Part shown: piece by piece, positions 7,400 through 9,360 of the stretch
Layout of the letters: every line of letters starts with the position of its first letter
How positions within the stretch are numbered: position 1 is the stretch's first letter
Assembly (NCBI GenBank): GCA_017385345.1
Contig: JAFNRY010000314.1
Span: 1-9,360 of the forward strand
Direction of reading: 5' to 3'
DNA: 9,360 nt
Source: Kiritimatiellia bacterium
GTDB lineage: Bacteria; Verrucomicrobiota; Kiritimatiellia; RFP12; UBA1067
Program-made: the position numbers and the translations under genes
Notes under the pieces: generated by a model
Told to the model about the DNA's origin: nothing
The model's input: only the letters and a program-made list of their open reading frames with translations
Database searches by the model: none

Positions 7400-8683
7400 T
7401 CAATTGCCGGCACCGCCGTCGCCGGCTGTCAGTTCCGCCACGGCCTGCGCCGCCGCGTAAATGCCCTTGGCGGAGATTTCGTCCAGCCCCGTGGCGGCCG
7501 CGAAACTCGCTTCGTCCTCTTCTATTATCCCGTCTATGGTAAGGAAGCCGGCGTCCGCGATCTGTGTAGCCGTCGCCGTCGATATCGAGAAGGTCTCGGC
7601 CAGCTCCTTGATCGCCGCCGCCTTGCGGTCCTCGAAGCTCGCCGTCGCCATCGACTTCTTCACATCGACGTGCCAGCCGGTAAGGCGCGTGGCGAGACGG
7701 ACGTTCTGGCCGCGCTTGCCGAGAGCGAGCGAATACTGGTCGGGCGCGACCGTGATCCGGACCGTGTTCGACACGGCGGGATCGACTTCGATGGTCTCGA
7801 GCCGCGCCGGGGCGAGCGCGCCGGCCACGTACTGCTTGATGTCTTCGCTCCAGCGGACGATGTCGATCTTCTCGCCGGAAAGTTCGGTTACGACCGCCCT
7901 CACGCGGCTGCCGCGCTGGCCCACGCAGGCGCCCACGGGATCGACGTTTTCGTTCGCCGTGCGCACCGCGATCTTCGCCCGGTAGCCGGGATCGCGGGCG
8001 ACGCCCATGATTTCGACGACGCCGTCGGAGATTTCGCTCACCTCGAGGCGGAAAAGCGCTTCGAGGAACTTGCCGCTGGAACGGCTTAGGACGATGCTCG
8101 GCCCGCGGGCCTCGGGATCGACGCGCAGAATCAGCGCGCGGATCTGGTCGCCGATCTGGAAATCTTCGGTGGGAATGCGCTCCTTCGCCGGAAGCAGCAT
8201 CTCCGTCTTGCCGACGGTGACGTACACGTCACGGCGCAAAATCGCGGAGACGGTGCCGGATATGATGTCGCCGACACGGTCGCGATACTCGGAAAAGGTG
8301 TTGGTGCGTTCGGCGTCGCGGATTTTCTGCATGATCATCTGGCGCGACATCTGCGCGGCTATGCGGCCGAGCCTCGAAGCCGGCATTTCGACCTCGAGCG
8401 TGTCGCCTTCGGAAAGACCGGCGCCGCCCGGCAGCCGCCGCGCGCGGGCAAGCGGCAGAAAACCGGGACCGGTCTCCTCGTCGGAGCATACGAACGTGTC
8501 GTAGAGGTGGACGGAAAGATCTTTGCGGTCGATGGAAACGCGCACGTCCGCGGTGAAATCGCGATGCTTGTGCGCCGCCTGCGCCAGCGCCTGCTCTATG
8601 GCGGTTATCACTATCTCGCGGCTCACGCCGCGCTCCGCCTCGATGTTCTGCACCACAGCCAGCAACTGACCGTTCATCGACAT
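7400..8683 (-). CDS. nusA: Transcription termination/antitermination factor NusA
   Basis: RNA polymerase-associated factor controlling pausing, termination and antitermination. With the ATG at 8681-8683 the protein has 427 residues: an N-terminal polymerase-binding domain (about 1-130), an S1 domain (about 136-200), and two KH domains containing GACVGQRGSRVR (251-262) and LGKRGQNVRLATRLTGW (321-337). A single helix-hairpin-helix/acidic-repeat-like unit (about 355-418) follows. E. coli NusA has two such repeats and Bacillus none, so this is an intermediate form. The start is set by a purine-rich run (AGGAAAGGAGAGGAGAG) ending at the ATG; a second ATG at 8677 would drop two residues and is equally well spaced. 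A longer in-frame version from 8773 would overlap the promoter and is unlikely. It is the first gene of the operon; rimP, its usual upstream neighbour, is absent. Confidence 0.97.
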   Translation of the reverse strand: MSMNGQLLAVVQNIEAERGVSREIVITAIEQALAQAAHKHRDFTADVRVSIDRKDLSVHLYDTFVCSDEETGPGFLPLARARRLPGGAGLSEGDTLEVEMPASRLGRIAAQMSRQMIMQKIRDAERTNTFSEYRDRVGDIISGTVSAILRRDVYVTVGKTEMLLPAKERIPTEDFQIGDQIRALILRVDPEARGPSIVLSRSSGKFLEALFRLEVSEISDGVVEIMGVARDPGYRAKIAVRTANENVDPVGACVGQRGSRVRAVVTELSGEKIDIVRWSEDIKQYVAGALAPARLETIEVDPAVSNTVRITVAPDQYSLALGKRGQNVRLATRLTGWHVDVKKSMATASFEDRKAAAIKELAETFSISTATATQIADAGFLTIDGIIEEDEASFAAATGLDEISAKGIYAAAQAVAELTAGDGGAGN

Positions 8684-8700
8684 CTCTCCTCTCCTTTCCT
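8684..8700 (-). promoter_or_regulatory. Extended purine-rich ribosome binding site of nusA
   Basis: The 17 bases before the ATG read AGGAAAGGAGAGGAGAG on the coding strand, holding several overlapping Shine-Dalgarno-like cores. AAAGGAG is 7 nt from the ATG at 8683, and GGAG is 8 nt from the ATG at 8677. Both starts could therefore be used, and initiation should be strong. It also rules out the longer in-frame version starting at 8773. Confidence 0.7.
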
Positions 8701-8705
8701 CTCTG

Positions 8706-8750
8706 TCAAAAATCAACACAAACCAACCGGACGAGCCTTGCGGCCTCCGG
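8706..8750 (-). promoter_or_regulatory. nusA leader hairpin with U-rich run, possible attenuator
   Basis: The leader RNA can fold as CCGGA-GGCC-GCAA-GGCU-CG-UCCGG (8750-8727): nine pairs, one of them G-U, with a 2-nt bulge and a GCAA (GNRA) tetraloop. It starts about 7 nt after the predicted transcription start. The next 21 nt (8726-8706) are U-rich but interrupted by G (UUGGUUUGUGUUGAUUUUUG). The layout resembles a weak intrinsic terminator before the nusA ribosome site. NusA stimulates pausing and hairpin termination in known bacteria, so autoregulation by attenuation is possible; a plain stabilising hairpin is the alternative. Confidence 0.45.
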
Positions 8751-8763
8751 TAGATTCGCGCAT

Positions 8764-8792
8764 ATTGTAGCAAAACCCGCCGGACCGGTCAA
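8764..8792 (-). promoter_or_regulatory. Predicted sigma70-type promoter of the nusA operon
   Basis: On the minus strand TTGACC (8792-8787) and TACAAT (8769-8764) are separated by exactly 17 bp, one mismatch to consensus in each box. The predicted start is a purine at 8757 or 8756, giving a leader of about 74 nt before the nusA ATG. As the following six genes are tightly packed, this promoter probably drives all of them to 1388. It confirms that nothing upstream (such as rimP) is part of this transcript. Confidence 0.75.
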
Positions 8793-8809
8793 ATACGGCG
8801 GCGGACCGG
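8781..8809. repeat. Direct repeat CGGACCGG in the divergent promoter region
   Basis: CGGACCGG occurs at 8781-8788 and 8802-8809, with start points 21 bp apart, about two helical turns. A shortened CGGACC follows at 8810-8815. The first copy overlaps the nusA -35 box, and the others lie between it and the integrase gene. The spacing would place the copies on one face of the helix, as in a regulator binding site, but in GC-rich DNA chance is a serious alternative. Confidence 0.35.
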
Positions 8810-8833
8810 CGGACCCGTCGCCCATTTGTCGGT

Positions 8834-8839
8834 TATACT
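8834..8839 (+). promoter_or_regulatory. Possible -10 box for the integrase gene
   Basis: TATACT lies 32 nt upstream of the integrase ATG and matches the sigma70 -10 consensus at five of six bases. No acceptable -35 box is seen 16-18 bp upstream, where the sequence is GC-rich (CGGACCC). The promoter is therefore weak or activator dependent if it is real. Confidence 0.35.
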
Positions 8840-8871
8840 CCTTCCCGAACCAAGAAAGGAACAAACAACAC

Positions 8872-9360
8872 ATGGCACGCGAAAAAGGAACTGGCAACCT
8901 CCAACAGGAGAAGAGCGGACGATGGACCGTCCGCATCGGGATAAACGGGCATCGCATAAGCCGCTCTGCGCGAACGACGGATCGAGGGAAGGCGGAGGCG
9001 TTTCTCGACAGAATGCTCGCCCCGCTGGGGCTGGGGGCACAGAAACTGCCTCTCTCCGAGGCGTGGCGCCACTACGAAATGTCGCCGAACCGCCGCGACA
9101 TCGCCAAATCGACGCTCGGCTCGAAACGCATGGTGTGGATGGCGTTCGCACGTTGGATGGAGAAATACCACATCGAGATCGGACACCTTGCCGAGGTGAC
9201 GGAAGAGGCTGTTGCGGAATATCTCATGCAATTCAAATGCAACCACTCCGCGACGACCTACAACAACCACGTATGCGTCCTGCGGGAGGTGTTCCGGACG
9301 CTTGCGAAGAAAGCCGGCGCAGCAAACGACCCCTGGGCCAGCGTGTGTCTCCGCGCCGAC
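8872..9360 (+). CDS. Tyrosine recombinase/phage-type integrase, N-terminal part (cut by window end)
   Basis: The frame stays open for 163 codons from ATG 8872 to the last base, so the gene is incomplete at its 3' end because of the window limit. Residues 14-48 (SGRWTVRIGINGHRISRS followed by TTDRGKAEAFLDRML) resemble the arm-type DNA-binding segment of integrases. Residues about 60-150 form a helical core-binding (SAM-like) domain, including STLGSKRMVWMAFARWM and TTYNNHVCVLREVFRTLAKKAGAANDPW. The catalytic R-H-R-Y residues would lie beyond the window, so activity cannot be judged. AAAGGA at 8855-8860 is 11 nt before the ATG, rather far but usable. It is the only plus-strand gene and diverges from nusA. 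It could mark the end of a prophage or integrative element, or be a stand-alone recombinase; no attachment site or tRNA is visible nearby. Confidence 0.85.
   Translation, partial: MAREKGTGNLQQEKSGRWTVRIGINGHRISRSARTTDRGKAEAFLDRMLAPLGLGAQKLPLSEAWRHYEMSPNRRDIAKSTLGSKRMVWMAFARWMEKYHIEIGHLAEVTEEAVAEYLMQFKCNHSATTYNNHVCVLREVFRTLAKKAGAANDPWASVCLRAD

Noticed and set aside
8684..8773. Longer NusA starting at 8773
   Set aside because: It would begin upstream of the -10 box of the nusA promoter, and the strong purine-rich ribosome site is directly before 8683.
8833..9270. A 145-codon minus-strand open frame opposite the integrase
   Set aside because: The plus strand encodes a recognisable integrase with a ribosome site across the same region; the minus frame has no motif and would run toward the nusA promoter.

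Overview
The window is a compact, high-GC bacterial stretch. Seven complete genes lie head to tail on the minus strand, and one incomplete gene starts on the plus strand at the right edge. In transcription order (right to left) the minus-strand genes are nusA, infB, a dCMP deaminase, tpiA, a leucine-rich-repeat lipoprotein, a MATE-type transporter and eno. The lipoprotein signal peptide suggests a diderm. The genes resemble those of Verrucomicrobiota/Kiritimatiellota/Lentisphaerota-type genomes, while the enolase carries a signature I associate with Bacteroidota. This assignment is an impression from protein style, not a proven classification.

Right edge (8684-9360): a divergent intergenic region separates nusA from a tyrosine-recombinase-like integrase that runs off the window after 163 residues. 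The nusA side has a strong sigma70-type promoter (TTGACC, 17 bp, TACAAT) and a leader with a GNRA-capped hairpin and a U-rich run. Centre (1388-8683): nusA, infB, dCMP deaminase, tpiA, LRR lipoprotein and MATE gene are separated by 22 bp or less or overlap (ATGA and TGATG junctions), so they look like one transcription unit. It joins transcription elongation control, translation initiation, pyrimidine deoxynucleotide supply and a glycolytic enzyme with two envelope proteins. The usual partners rimP, rbfA and truB are absent. Left (1-1391): eno has its own promoter (TTGACC, 18 bp, TAGAAT), which begins within the end of the MATE gene, and a short leader with another GNRA-capped hairpin.

Most of the window is housekeeping. 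The points most worth a second look are the two similar 5'-leader hairpins, the possible attenuator before nusA, a palindrome-derived tail on the MATE protein, a variant G4 motif in IF2 (TKVD instead of NKxD), the unusual operon content, and the integrase that may mark the edge of a mobile element beyond the window. I see no CRISPR array, tRNA, rRNA, insertion sequence or defence system.
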